A stretch of DNA of 64,000 nucleotides from NCBI RefSeq assembly GCF_001544575.2, contig NZ_FCNY02000016.1, forward strand, positions 62,001-126,000, written 5' to 3'. Source of the stretch: Caballeronia cordobensis (GTDB lineage: Bacteria; Pseudomonadota; Gammaproteobacteria; Burkholderiales; Burkholderiaceae). How positions within the stretch are numbered: position 1 is the stretch's first letter; each line of letters begins with the position of its first letter. The position numbers and the translations under genes were made by a program. The notes beneath the pieces are model-generated. The model had not been told where the DNA came from and ran no database searches. It saw only the letters and a program-made list of their open reading frames with translations. This document shows positions 33,929-43,187 of this stretch, piece by piece.

Positions 33929-35609
33929 CTTGATAGTAATGCGTGCCGTTGCTGTAGCCGGGGCGGTCGGCGAGACCGGGAATGTCCTGCACGCCGTTCG
34001 CGGTCTGATACCGCTCATAGTCGGCGACGAGTTCTTTCAGCTTCGCGGGATAACGCGCGGCGACATCGTGCAGCTCCGAACGGTCGACGCTCACGCGATA
34101 CAGCTCCCAGCGGTCCTTGCCCCAGGGCTTGTTCGCATACGCGATCTTCCAGTCGCCCTTGCGCATCGCGCGGCGGCCGTTCAGTTCCCAGCCTTCTTTG
34201 AACTGCGTGTGAACCTTGCTGCTCTGACCGGAGAGAAAGCTCACCATCGACGTGCCCTGCATGCGAAACACCGGCCGCCCGTCGTATCGTCCATCGGGCG
34301 GCTGCACGCCCGCGAGTTGCAGGATCGTCGGTGCGATGTCCGTCACGTGCGCGGGCACGCGGCTGATCTCGCCGGTACGCGAGGAACGCGGCATCACGAC
34401 GATGTTCGGCACCGCGATGCCGCCCTCGTGGGCGAAGGCCTTGTACAGATGCAGCGGCGTCGCGCTGACTTGTGCCCAGCCGGGTCCGTATTCGACGAAC
34501 GAGCCCTTGCGTCCCGTATTGGCGATGCTGTTGTCCGCGTGACGTCTGATCCAGTCGCGGTCGGCGGCTTCGTCGAGAATGCTGTTGCCGTCCGCGCCGT
34601 TATCCGACATGAAGAAGATCAGCGTGTTGTCGTACTGCCCCGTCGCTTTCAGATGCGCGACGATGCGCCCGATCTGCGCATCCATTGCCTCGACCATCGC
34701 GGCATAGACGGCCATGCGCTTCGACTCGATGCGCTGCTGCACCGGCGTCAGCGAACTCCACTTCGGCCATGCGTCGTTGCCTTCATAGGCCTGCATGTCC
34801 TTCGGCACGATGCCGAGCGCCTTCATGCGCGCAAGACGCTGGGCGCGGATCGCGTCATAGCCGGCGTCGTACTTTCCCTCGTATTTGGCGATGTATTCGT
34901 CGGGCGCCTGCAATGGCCAGTGCGGCGCGGTATACGCCACGTAGGCGAAGAAAGGCTTGCCGTCGTTCCTGTTGCTGTCGATGTACGACAGCATCTTGTC
35001 GGTATAGAACGTGGTCGAATAGAAGTTGTCCGGCAGATCGACGAGCTTGCCGTTCTCGCGATACATCGCCTTTGGCGTCTTGTCGGGATCGGTCGTGATG
35101 ATGCCGGTCTGGTCGAAGTGGCTCGCGCCGCCCTGGATCATCGCATACGACTGCTCAAAGCCGCGCTGCGCTGGACTGTATTCCTCCGTCAGGCCGAGAT
35201 GCCACTTGCCGACCATATACGTGTGATAGCCCGCTTTCTCCAGCAGCGTCGGGAAAGTGACGACCGAATGCGTCAGATAGCCTTCATAGCCCGCTGCGCT
35301 GCGTTGTTTCGGTGTCAGCAACTCGGCCATGCCGCCGAGGCCCACGCGATGATTGTCGACGCCCGACATCAGCATCGCGCGCGTCGGCGAGCAGAACGGC
35401 GACGCGTAGAAGTCCGTCATGCGCAGGCCGTCTTTCGCGAGGCGGTCGAGATTCGGCGTGTTGATTTCGCCGCCGAACGCGCCGATGTCCGAATAGCCGA
35501 GATCGTCGGCGACGATCAGCAGCACGTTTGGGCGCTTGTCGGCGGCATAAGCGCCGGATGTCACGAGCATGGCCGATGCGATCGCGCATGCGCTGATGAG
35601 GTGCTTCAT
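33906..35609 (-). CDS. Arylsulfatase (type I, cysteine formylglycine class)
   Basis: A 567-residue sulfatase with a signal peptide ending at AYAADK. Asp35/Asp36 (VADDLG) bind calcium, and Cys73 in FCSPTRAML is the C-x-P-x-R residue converted to formylglycine. GKWHLG near residue 135 and SDNGAD near residue 320 complete the active site. It hydrolyses a sulfate ester in the periplasm, probably to recover sulfur or open an organosulfate. GGAGACACC precedes the ATG. The LysR gene is divergent, 123 bp away. Confidence 0.92.
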   Translation of the reverse strand: MKHLISACAIASAMLVTSGAYAADKRPNVLLIVADDLGYSDIGAFGGEINTPNLDRLAKDGLRMTDFYASPFCSPTRAMLMSGVDNHRVGLGGMAELLTPKQRSAAGYEGYLTHSVVTFPTLLEKAGYHTYMVGKWHLGLTEEYSPAQRGFEQSYAMIQGGASHFDQTGIITTDPDKTPKAMYRENGKLVDLPDNFYSTTFYTDKMLSYIDSNRNDGKPFFAYVAYTAPHWPLQAPDEYIAKYEGKYDAGYDAIRAQRLARMKALGIVPKDMQAYEGNDAWPKWSSLTPVQQRIESKRMAVYAAMVEAMDAQIGRIVAHLKATGQYDNTLIFFMSDNGADGNSILDEAADRDWIRRHADNSIANTGRKGSFVEYGPGWAQVSATPLHLYKAFAHEGGIAVPNIVVMPRSSRTGEISRVPAHVTDIAPTILQLAGVQPPDGRYDGRPVFRMQGTSMVSFLSGQSSKVHTQFKEGWELNGRRAMRKGDWKIAYANKPWGKDRWELYRVSVDRSELHDVAARYPAKLKELVADYERYQTANGVQDIPGLADRPGYSNGTHYYQDELDTNQ

Positions 35610-35732
35610 GGTGTCTCCGTCAATGTTGTTTTGGTCTGAACTTGCGTGCTCAATTGTGTAGCGATATACGGTACGATTCGATGAAAGATGAGCGTCGATC
35701 GATAACCGTGCGGTAATGGATGGGAGAGTGAG

Positions 35733-36749
35733 ATGGCTGCTGCGAAAAGACCGTCCGTATTGCTTCCCGACGTGGTGCCGGCCGGCGCTTCCCGCGGTCG
35801 CATCGAACATTTGCCGCACGTATTGCGCAGGCTTCGCATACGAGATCTGGAGACACTCGACTGGCTCGGGCGCCATCGCAGCTTTGCACGAACGGCCGAA
35901 GAGGCGTCGATCACGCAACCGGCGCTATCGAAGTGGCTGCGCGAACTGGAGGACACGTTGGGCCTGCCGCTGTTCGAGCGCACCTCGCGGCGTGTTGCGC
36001 CCACGGCCTATGGCGAAGCCATGCTCGACTGCGTCGCGCGCATCCTCACCGACCTGCGAACGATCCAGCCTGCGTTCGATGCCTTGAAGCGTGGCACGAG
36101 CGTGCCATTGAAGCTCGGCATGCTGCCGTATATCTCCATGCGCCTGTTGCCCGGTGTTGTCGAATATCTGGCGAAGCATGCACCTACGCAGCAGATCAAT
36201 TACACGGAAAACACGCTCGATCATTTACTGCCATTGATGCAGCGCCGTGAGCTGGATATGGTTGTTTGTCGACTCGAGCCAGCGGTGCTGACCGCGGGCT
36301 TTTCTGTCACGGAGCTATACAGCGACGAGATTCTGGTGGTCGCGCCGAAACATCATCCGCTGCATCGGCACAGTCGCGTCACCTGGCGCGACGCTGCGGC
36401 CTGGCCTTGGATCGTGCCGTCGATGGGTTCGCCTATGCGGACTGCTCTCGAAGTCGAATTCGCCAATGCGGGCGTCGCCGCACCGCACGTGTTGATGGAG
36501 TCGACATCGCATTTGACCAACTGCGCCGTGGCGCGGCGCGTGCCGTGCCTGTTCGTCTCGACGCGCTTGCGGCGCGGCGAGACGGATTTGAACGGAGAAC
36601 TGCAGCAACTACCGTTGAAGGTGTCGACGGCCGTGTCGCGCATCGGTGCATTGACCACTGAGCCGCAAAGCGCGGCGGTGTCCGCGGTGCTAGCCGCGCT
36701 GCAGGCGGCTAGCCGGGAAGGCGAGCCATTGCGTGAACGCGGCCGATAG
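35733..36749 (+). CDS. LysR family transcriptional regulator
   Basis: A 338-residue LysR regulator. A 30-residue N-terminal extension precedes the helix-turn-helix (LDWLGRHRSFARTAEEASITQPALSKWLRELE, residues 47-78), and the effector domain begins around residue 120 (PLKLGMLPYISMRLLPGV). GGGAGAG lies four bases before the ATG. Its divergent position implies control of the sulfatase/FGE pair. Confidence 0.88.
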   Translation: MAAAKRPSVLLPDVVPAGASRGRIEHLPHVLRRLRIRDLETLDWLGRHRSFARTAEEASITQPALSKWLRELEDTLGLPLFERTSRRVAPTAYGEAMLDCVARILTDLRTIQPAFDALKRGTSVPLKLGMLPYISMRLLPGVVEYLAKHAPTQQINYTENTLDHLLPLMQRRELDMVVCRLEPAVLTAGFSVTELYSDEILVVAPKHHPLHRHSRVTWRDAAAWPWIVPSMGSPMRTALEVEFANAGVAAPHVLMESTSHLTNCAVARRVPCLFVSTRLRRGETDLNGELQQLPLKVSTAVSRIGALTTEPQSAAVSAVLAALQAASREGEPLRERGR

Positions 36750-36769
36750 AGAGTGGGGTCCGCCTCGGT

Positions 36770-37675
36770 TCACTTGGCATAGCGGCGTTGCCATTCTCCC
36801 GGTGTCGTGCCGACCATCGACGAAAACACCCGAATCAGATGGCTTTGATCCGTGAAGCCGCACATCACCGCAATTTCCGCGCCCGTGTGCTCGCGTTTTC
36901 TCAATAGCCCTTTAGCGACTTCAACACGTCGCAACAGAAGCCACTGATGCGGAGCCACGCCCGTTGACACCTTGAACGCGCGCGCAAAATGAGCGGGCGA
37001 CAGTGCACACTCGGATGCGACTTCGGCAATCGAAACTGCCCCTGACAGCTTGGACGAGATGAGGTCTTTTGCACGGGCCAATCGCGCGGGCGCCAAAGCG
37101 CCTGCCGGACTCGCCGCTTCCGGACGAATGCCGCAATATTTGCGCGCGAGGTGGGCATGCAGTGCATTTATCAGTCCGCTGAGGAACAGGTCGTTGGCCT
37201 GATCCGGTGCGTCCATTGCGGGTAGCATCAATCGCGCCAATTGATGGACGACGGGATCATAGACACCGTCCGGAATCACGAGATCGATTATGGGTTGCAC
37301 GCCATCGCGCGCCGCGATAGCTTCGAGTCCCGATCGAGGAAAATAGAACTGAATGCAGTCGATTGCGCCCGTGACATGCGAGGAGGGCGATTGCTCCAGA
37401 TCGACCACAGCCAGTCCTCCCGTCGGCCAGGGATCGACTGGTTTCGGACGGTCGTCCATCCACATCTTATGGCTGAGAAGCGGGCATAACTGCAGCACGA
37501 CAATCAGCGCGCGCTCTTTCTTGATCGGCAATGAACGCGGGAGTCCGGCGGGCCCGGAGACCAAACGGGTTGCGGCGAAGGACGTGTCACCGCCGATCTG
37601 TACCAGCTTATGCGACCGGGCGCGACGAAGCCCGAATATCCGGGCGATCGAGTCACCGTATGCGTCGCTTTTCAT
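36770..37675 (-). CDS. AraC family transcriptional regulator
   Basis: A 301-residue protein from the ATG at 37675 (a TTG at 37705 is possible). The C-terminal AraC domain has two helix-turn-helices, VSIAEVASECALSPAHFARAFK and EIAVMCGFTDQSHLIRVFSS, with TPGEWQRRY at the end. The N-terminal domain is of unknown ligand. It lies convergent to the LysR gene and 409 bp from the isochorismatase gene, which it may regulate. Confidence 0.86.
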   Translation of the reverse strand: MKSDAYGDSIARIFGLRRARSHKLVQIGGDTSFAATRLVSGPAGLPRSLPIKKERALIVVLQLCPLLSHKMWMDDRPKPVDPWPTGGLAVVDLEQSPSSHVTGAIDCIQFYFPRSGLEAIAARDGVQPIIDLVIPDGVYDPVVHQLARLMLPAMDAPDQANDLFLSGLINALHAHLARKYCGIRPEAASPAGALAPARLARAKDLISSKLSGAVSIAEVASECALSPAHFARAFKVSTGVAPHQWLLLRRVEVAKGLLRKREHTGAEIAVMCGFTDQSHLIRVFSSMVGTTPGEWQRRYAK

Positions 37676-38084
37676 CCTGCTGTATTCCGATCTGCATCGC
37701 GCCAATCGTTGCCGGGAGTAAAGCTGGCCGGCGTCTTAACGTTTGAGCATAGGCAGGCAGCTTGATATTTTCAAGGCGCGCCAGGTGCGATCGAACCGGC
37801 GCGAAGCCGTAGCAGCGATCCCGTCGAAACTGTTCCGATCAGACAATATCGGTAGCGTCATGCTTTGTTTCCAGGGTTATCAGGAAGATCCAACTTTCCG
37901 CAGGTTTATCCAATCATCGGCGATTCAGAGCTATCAGAATGGAACCGAAGACTCGCCAGCGCCATGAAAGTACGGTATTGGTCATGCGGAAGGTCCGGGG
38001 CAGTAAAGATGTCCACGCCCCGGATCCATAGCACGTGAGCGACTTCTTACGCTGCCCCTTTACCTCTTGCGAAAAGGCCTTGTG
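37676..38084. other. Intergenic region between AraC and isochorismatase genes
   Basis: 409 bp of lower GC with no convincing gene. It contains an 8-bp GC-rich inverted repeat (TCCGGGGC at 37994-38001, GCCCCGGA at 38017-38024) with no U-run. Regulatory sites for the divergent pair are expected here, but no consensus promoter is clear. Confidence 0.5.
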
Positions 38085-38732
38085 ATGAATTTCGATCGAA
38101 GCGATACGGCGGTGGTCTTCATCGACCCGCAAAACGACGTTCTGAGCCCGTCCGGAAAAAACTGGGGGGCGGTAGGCGCGAGCGTCACGGAGAACAAGAC
38201 GGTTGAAAACATGTCGAGAATATTTGCGGCGGCTAAATCCGCAGATTTCAATGTTTTCATATCGCCGCATTACTTCTTTCCGACCGATCGTGCGTGGAAG
38301 TTCAATGGCCCACTGGAAGCAGACGAGTTTTTAACCGGCACGTTCTCACGCGAGGGTCCCTTGAACCTGTCGGGCTTTCAAGGGTCCGGCGCGGACTGGC
38401 TCGAAGAATTCAAGCCCTACATCGAAGACGGCCGCACCGTCGTCGTGAGTCCTCACAAGGTTTTCGGGCCGCAAACCAACGACCTCGTACTGCAATTGCG
38501 CAAACGCAATGTGCGCAAGGTGATCCTCGGCGGCATGCTCGCCAACATGTGTGTCGAGGCGCATCTGCGGGATTTACTCGAACAGGGCTTCGAGGTCTAC
38601 GTCGTATCCGACGCGACCGCGGGGCCTCGCCATCCCGTTTGGGGCGACGGCTATAAAGCCGCGATGATCAACTACGCGTTTCTCGCCCACGCTGTGGTGA
38701 CGACTGACGAGGTCGTCGCGAAGATGGGTTGA
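38085..38732 (+). CDS. Isochorismatase-family cysteine hydrolase
   Basis: A 215-residue protein starting MNFDRSD, with AAAAGG about eight bases upstream. The catalytic triad is visible: Asp14 (FIDPQND), Lys125 (SPHKVFG) and Cys156 (LANMCVEAH). Cys indicates an amidohydrolase-type member (nicotinamidase, N-carbamoylsarcosine amidase and similar) rather than a true isochorismatase. The substrate is unknown. An alpha/beta hydrolase gene follows 61 bp downstream. Confidence 0.88.
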   Translation: MNFDRSDTAVVFIDPQNDVLSPSGKNWGAVGASVTENKTVENMSRIFAAAKSADFNVFISPHYFFPTDRAWKFNGPLEADEFLTGTFSREGPLNLSGFQGSGADWLEEFKPYIEDGRTVVVSPHKVFGPQTNDLVLQLRKRNVRKVILGGMLANMCVEAHLRDLLEQGFEVYVVSDATAGPRHPVWGDGYKAAMINYAFLAHAVVTTDEVVAKMG

Positions 38733-38793
38733 AGTTCTGCTTGTGGGCGTCTGAGTCGCGATTCAGTCGCCCATCAGCCCAAGGAGCATGGTT

Positions 38794-39708
38794 ATGAACA
38801 GTGTCGATTCGAGTGCCACGTCAAAGGCTATCTTTCCTGTCACCCATCACCGAACGGCGACGATCGAAGGACTAAAGATTTTTTACCGGGAGGCCGGGCC
38901 GCTGGATGCGCCTGTGGTTCTGCTATTGCATGGTTTTCCGACGTCGTCCCACATGTTCAGGAACCTGATTCCCGCACTTGCCGACCATTACCACGTGATT
39001 GCACCGGACTATCCCGGTTATGGTCAAAGCGACATGCCGGATCGCGGGGAGTTTGCCTACACGTTCGACCGGTTCAGCGAACTGGTGGACGGCCTTCTTG
39101 ATCAGCTCGGCGTGAACCGGTACGCGATGTATGTCATGGACTATGGCGCGCCGGTCGGCTGGCGACTTGCTCTCAAGCATCCGGATCGCGTGACGGGCTT
39201 CGTCGTCCAGAACGGGAACGCATACGACGAAGGCCTCAAGACGTTCTGGGATCCTATCAAAACCTATTGGGCTGACGGCTCGGATGCGAGCCGCAAAGCG
39301 TTGCTGTCGCTACTCACGCTTGAGACGACTATCTTTCAATATACCGATGGCGTTTCCGATCGCACGCGTATAGCGCCGGACAACTGGGTCCACGATCAAG
39401 CCTTGCTCGATCGCCCCGGCAATAATGACATCCAGCTCGACCTGTTCTATGACTACAGAACCAATCTGCCGCTATACGCGCACGTGCAGGCCTATTTCCG
39501 GGAGTTCAAACCTCCGATGCTGATCGTGTGGGGCAAGAACGACTTCATTTTCCCGGTGGACGGCGCGCATCCGTACAAGAACGATCTGCCGGACGTCGAG
39601 ACCCATTTAATCGACACGGGCCATTTTGCGCTGGAAGACAAGGCGGATGAGATGGTGCCGCTGATACGGGACTTTCTTGCGCGAAACGTGGATTCGAAGC
39701 GTCGATGA
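38794..39708 (+). CDS. Alpha/beta hydrolase with aspartate nucleophile (epoxide hydrolase/haloalkane dehalogenase type)
   Basis: A 304-residue hydrolase. HGFPTSS (residues 46-52) is the oxyanion turn; Asp116 in VMDYGAP sits at the nucleophile elbow where serine would be in esterases, as in epoxide hydrolases and dehalogenases. The acid is probably Asp in WGKNDFIFP, and the His in IDTGHFALED. The second of two nearby ATGs is chosen because AAGGAG lies seven bases before it. Epoxide, haloalkane or fluoroacetate hydrolysis are all possible. Confidence 0.87.
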   Translation: MNSVDSSATSKAIFPVTHHRTATIEGLKIFYREAGPLDAPVVLLLHGFPTSSHMFRNLIPALADHYHVIAPDYPGYGQSDMPDRGEFAYTFDRFSELVDGLLDQLGVNRYAMYVMDYGAPVGWRLALKHPDRVTGFVVQNGNAYDEGLKTFWDPIKTYWADGSDASRKALLSLLTLETTIFQYTDGVSDRTRIAPDNWVHDQALLDRPGNNDIQLDLFYDYRTNLPLYAHVQAYFREFKPPMLIVWGKNDFIFPVDGAHPYKNDLPDVETHLIDTGHFALEDKADEMVPLIRDFLARNVDSKRR

Positions 39709-39734
39709 GGTGAGGCCGACGTCTGCGAGCGGCG

Positions 39735-40277
39735 CTACTTTGAATACGTCGTGAACACGAAATCCGCGGTAGCCGGCAATTTCGCGTGGCAAGCAAAGCA
39801 GCTATTGACGATCTTCAAACTCGGATTAGCCTTGCCGTTCTCGAACTGCCCGTAGCCCCATCCGCCCGTCTTCGCGTAACGCTTGGAGTCCTTCACCTCA
39901 ATCTGAACGTTGGTTGGGGCTCCAGCGACGAAAGATTGTTCGCGGCCGAAAATGGCATTGTTCCGTTCAGACGATACGTACTCGTAGGCAAGCCGAACGA
40001 TGATGGAACCATCGGGGAAGGGCAACGTGCCTTCCTTGAGCGCTTTCATTGCGATGTCGTTTGCGAGGATGCCGCGGATGTCATTGTTGTTGCCCGCCTC
40101 ATGCGCAACGCTGACGAATTGCCAGTCGCGATAGCCTGGGGGAAGCGTTACGCCGAACACCGGCGAGGCCCGCCCGTCTGAGCCCGACGAGGTGCTTTCT
40201 TCTGCCGCGGTCGATAGGGCAATCGAACCGGAGAGTGACGTCGATATCAACGCCAGGACGATAAGTTTCCGAGTCAT
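39735..40277 (-). CDS. Cytochrome P460 family protein
   Basis: A 180-residue exported haem protein. The signal peptide (about 25 residues) ends near STAAEE, and the haem motif CFACH (Cys160, Cys163, His164) is close to the C-terminus as in cytochromes P460 and c'-beta. GYRDWQFVSV is the family's first conserved strand. These proteins oxidise hydroxylamine or bind NO in the periplasm. GGAGG precedes the ATG. No hydroxylamine-related genes accompany it. Confidence 0.85.
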   Translation of the reverse strand: MTRKLIVLALISTSLSGSIALSTAAEESTSSGSDGRASPVFGVTLPPGYRDWQFVSVAHEAGNNNDIRGILANDIAMKALKEGTLPFPDGSIIVRLAYEYVSSERNNAIFGREQSFVAGAPTNVQIEVKDSKRYAKTGGWGYGQFENGKANPSLKIVNSCFACHAKLPATADFVFTTYSK

Positions 40278-40412
40278 CTTGAGGGCCTCCGAATCGAATG
40301 CGCACCGCTCGAGCCTGATTTCAAGCTAGTTCTGCGACTTATCTTTGTCAAGGTTAGCCATGGTGTGCGACCTCAGCAGGCGCTGGCGGTCCTCGCGTCT
40401 CAGTCGTCCCGC

Positions 40413-40433
40413 TGCAAAATCGTCCAATACTTT
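40413..40433 (+). promoter_or_regulatory. Possible AraC-type regulatory element
   Basis: TGCAAAATCGTCCAATACTTT lies about 110 bp upstream of the quinone reductase/AraC operon in an otherwise empty 267-bp gap. It resembles asymmetric half-sites bound by AraC proteins, but there is no second copy in the window to support it. Confidence 0.25.
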
Positions 40434-40544
40434 CGGCAACGGAACACTTAGCATGCTCTCCAAGGTCAGCGCGAGAGGCGATCGAACGAGCGCTTTTCCC
40501 TCTCAACGCCTTCATTCCCGCATGCACCTGGAGATCGATTTCTC

Positions 40545-41267
40545 ATGGCTAAAATTCACCTTGTTCATGCCCACCCCGAACCACGCTCATTCTGTTCGGC
40601 AATGGCCCGCGAAGCCGAACGCGTACTGAAATCACGCGGCGACGAAGTGAGCTTTTCGGATCTGTATGCGCTCGACTTCGATCCTGTGGCTCGCGCCAGC
40701 GAGTTCGCCGAGCGCGCGAAAGGCGACTATCTGATCTATGCATTGGAGCAACGGCATGCGCGCGAGCACGATGCGCTTGCACCCGACGTGCGGCGAGAAG
40801 TCGAGGCCTTGCTGGACAGCGACACGCTCGTGCTGGTGTTTCCGCTTTACTGGTTCTCGGTGCCCGCGCTGATCAAGGGCTGGATCGACCGCTGCTTCCT
40901 GTCGGGCGCCATGTATGGCGGCAAGCGCATCTACGGGCGCGGTGGCATGGCGGGCAAGCGCGCTGTGATCGGCGTGAGCCTGGGCGGACGGGAACACATG
41001 TTCGGGCCCAAAGGTATTCATGGCGAGCTGGCGAGCGGCATGCTGCGTCATCTGCTGCAAGGCACGTTGGGATATGTGGGTTATGACGTGGTTGAGCCGT
41101 TCTTTGCCTGGCACGTTCCCTATTGCTCGGACGCGGAGCGGGCCGACACACTGGCGCGCTGGTGCGATTTCGTCGAGCGTCTCGAGACGCAACCGCGTAT
41201 CGCGATGCCGCTGCTGGAGGACTATGATGACGTGTTCAGAGCACTTCCACGGACGGTTTCACCATGA
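40545..41267 (+). CDS. NAD(P)H:quinone oxidoreductase (flavodoxin-fold, NQO/MdaB type)
   Basis: A 240-residue flavoprotein. It starts IHLVHAHPEPRSF (FAD/FMN phosphate loop) and contains FPLYWFSVPALIKGWIDR, the flavin-contacting signature, and GGREHMFGP. It reduces quinones or similar electrophiles by two electrons. The stop overlaps the ATG of the AraC gene, so it is regulated together with its likely activator. A clear paralogue lies at 53018. Confidence 0.88.
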   Translation: MAKIHLVHAHPEPRSFCSAMAREAERVLKSRGDEVSFSDLYALDFDPVARASEFAERAKGDYLIYALEQRHAREHDALAPDVRREVEALLDSDTLVLVFPLYWFSVPALIKGWIDRCFLSGAMYGGKRIYGRGGMAGKRAVIGVSLGGREHMFGPKGIHGELASGMLRHLLQGTLGYVGYDVVEPFFAWHVPYCSDAERADTLARWCDFVERLETQPRIAMPLLEDYDDVFRALPRTVSP

Positions 41268-42097
41268 AAGCCACATCGGCGATTCGTTCGGTCAAGGTCT
41301 GGCGCGCACCCGACGTCATGGACGCGGTCATGCTCAAGGGCCAGTTCGTCGGCCACCGGTATCCGCCGCACGCACACGATACGCATTGCCTCGCGGTCAT
41401 TACCGGCGGGGCGTTGGCCGTCGAGGTTGGAGGGCAGCGGCGCGTATGCCGGCGCGGTGACGTCATCGTCATCGACGCCGACGTGGTGCATTCGGGCGCC
41501 GCTGCCGGCGACGGCAAATGGAAGATGCGCGTCGAACACGTGCAGCCTGGGGAACTGGCGGCCTATTGCGATCGGCTTGGCATTGCGCGACGCGAGCGCT
41601 TCGAGCTGGCGAGCCCGTTCGTCCTCGATGCGGAACTCTCGCGGCACCTCTACGGCGTCAACTGGTGTTCCGAAACAGACGACGATCCCTTCAAGCGCAG
41701 TGAGGCCCTGGCCTGCGCGATCGTGGGCCTTTATGCGCGCCGCCCCGGGCGCTCCGCCGACCTGCCGCCTGTGCGCAACGAGCCTGCTCTGGTACGCGCG
41801 GTAAGGCGCCGTTTGAGCGACGACCTTCACGCGCGGGTGACGCTGTCGACGCTCGCCTCCGAGTTTGACGTCACGCCGTTTGTTCTGTTGCGCGCCTTCG
41901 TGCGCGAAGCGGGCCTGAGTCCGCATGCCTTTCAGCAACAGGAGCGCCTGCGTGCAGCCATGCCGATGCTGCGCGACGGCAGGCCTATTGCAGAGGTCGG
42001 CGCACGAACCGGCTTCGCGGACCAGTCGCACTTCACGCGCGTTTTCAAGCAGCTAACCGGCGTGACCCCAAAGGTCTATCAATCCGCCTTTTTATAA
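41264..42097 (+). CDS. AraC family transcriptional regulator (cupin sensor)
   Basis: A 277-residue regulator with an N-terminal cupin (YPPHAHDTHCLAVITGG) and a C-terminal AraC domain (VTLSTLASEFDVTPFVLLRAF, then EVGARTGFADQSHFTRVFKQ, TPKVYQS). It overlaps the quinone reductase gene by four bases. It converges on argC with a 33-bp gap. It probably activates its own operon in response to a quinone or phenolic compound (inference). Confidence 0.87.
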   Translation: MKATSAIRSVKVWRAPDVMDAVMLKGQFVGHRYPPHAHDTHCLAVITGGALAVEVGGQRRVCRRGDVIVIDADVVHSGAAAGDGKWKMRVEHVQPGELAAYCDRLGIARRERFELASPFVLDAELSRHLYGVNWCSETDDDPFKRSEALACAIVGLYARRPGRSADLPPVRNEPALVRAVRRRLSDDLHARVTLSTLASEFDVTPFVLLRAFVREAGLSPHAFQQQERLRAAMPMLRDGRPIAEVGARTGFADQSHFTRVFKQLTGVTPKVYQSAFL

Positions 42098-42130
42098 ATC
42101 GTTCGGCCCCACATCGGCTCACGGCATCGG

Positions 42131-43063
42131 TCACTTTTCGTGCGCGAGCATCAGGTTCAGGTTCTGAACCGCAGCGCCGGATGCGCCTTTGCCAAGGTTA
42201 TCGAACACCGCGGACAGCAGAACATGCCCGTGTTCCGTGTTCGAAAATACGCTCAGGCGCATGTCGTTCGTACCGTTGAGCGCTTGCGGATCCAGGTGCG
42301 TCGATGCACCCGCTTCATGCGACGGCGAGACATGCACGTGGGCTGCGTCCGCATAATGCCGCGCGAGGCAGGCTTGTAACGTGGCGGCGCTCACATCGGG
42401 TGAGAGCAGCCGCAGGTCCAGCGGCACTGTCAGCACAATGCCCTGACGAAACGAACCATACGCAGGGACGAAGATCGGCCGATGCGTGAGTCCGGCGTGC
42501 GTCTGGATTTCCGGGGCGTGCTTGTGTGCGAGTGCCAGACCATATACCTGGAATGCAGGTGCGTTGACGGCACCTTGCCCCTCGTGTTCCTCTACGCCGG
42601 CACGACCGCGTCCGGAGTAGCCGGACACCGCATGAATGCTGATGGGGTAGTGGCCCGGTAAGAGCCCGGCCTGCATCAAGGGACGCAGCAAGCCGATTGC
42701 CCCCGTCGGATAGCAGCCGGGATTGGTGACCCGGCGGGCGCTCGCGATGCGCTCGGGTTGTACCGGCGTCATTTCCGGAAAGCCGTATGTCCAGCCCGGC
42801 TGTGTGCGGTGGGCCGAGCTCGCGTCGATGACTCTGACGGCCGGATTGACGATGGCATCCACGGCCTCGCGTGCAGCGGCATCGGGCAAACAGAGAATGG
42901 CGATGTCGCAGGCATTGATGGCTTCTGCGCGACGGCGCGCATCCTTGCGTTCTGCGGCGGCGAGCGTGAACAGCGTGATATCGGTTCGATTGCGCAGCCG
43001 TTCGTGGATTTGCAGTCCGGTGGTGCCTTGATCGCCATCGATGAAAACAAGGGGAGCGCTCAT
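42131..43063 (-). CDS. argC: N-acetyl-gamma-glutamyl-phosphate reductase (short type)
   Basis: A 310-residue enzyme of the shorter ArgC class. The active-site cysteine is Cys117 in NPGCYPTG; GDQGTTG (residues 10-16) is the NADP loop; SGYSGRGR lies near residue 167. It catalyses the third step of arginine synthesis, reducing N-acetylglutamyl phosphate to the semialdehyde. No other arginine gene is near, and a LysR gene is divergent, so it may be a second copy under separate control. Confidence 0.9.
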   Translation of the reverse strand: MSAPLVFIDGDQGTTGLQIHERLRNRTDITLFTLAAAERKDARRRAEAINACDIAILCLPDAAAREAVDAIVNPAVRVIDASSAHRTQPGWTYGFPEMTPVQPERIASARRVTNPGCYPTGAIGLLRPLMQAGLLPGHYPISIHAVSGYSGRGRAGVEEHEGQGAVNAPAFQVYGLALAHKHAPEIQTHAGLTHRPIFVPAYGSFRQGIVLTVPLDLRLLSPDVSAATLQACLARHYADAAHVHVSPSHEAGASTHLDPQALNGTNDMRLSVFSNTEHGHVLLSAVFDNLGKGASGAAVQNLNLMLAHEK

Positions 43064-43187
43064 ACGCGGGATACTCCGAGTGGTGGTAGCGGGCAGAACG
43101 AACGCCCATTGTTTCCCGAACCGCTAAACTAATGAAAGTTGAATATCATGACCTAGACATTCAGTTTTTCTGAATCCGGACGCGAAG

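Noticed and set aside
37994..38024. GC-rich inverted repeat as a terminator
   Set aside because: No U-tract, a 15-base loop, and no gene ends just before it on either strand.
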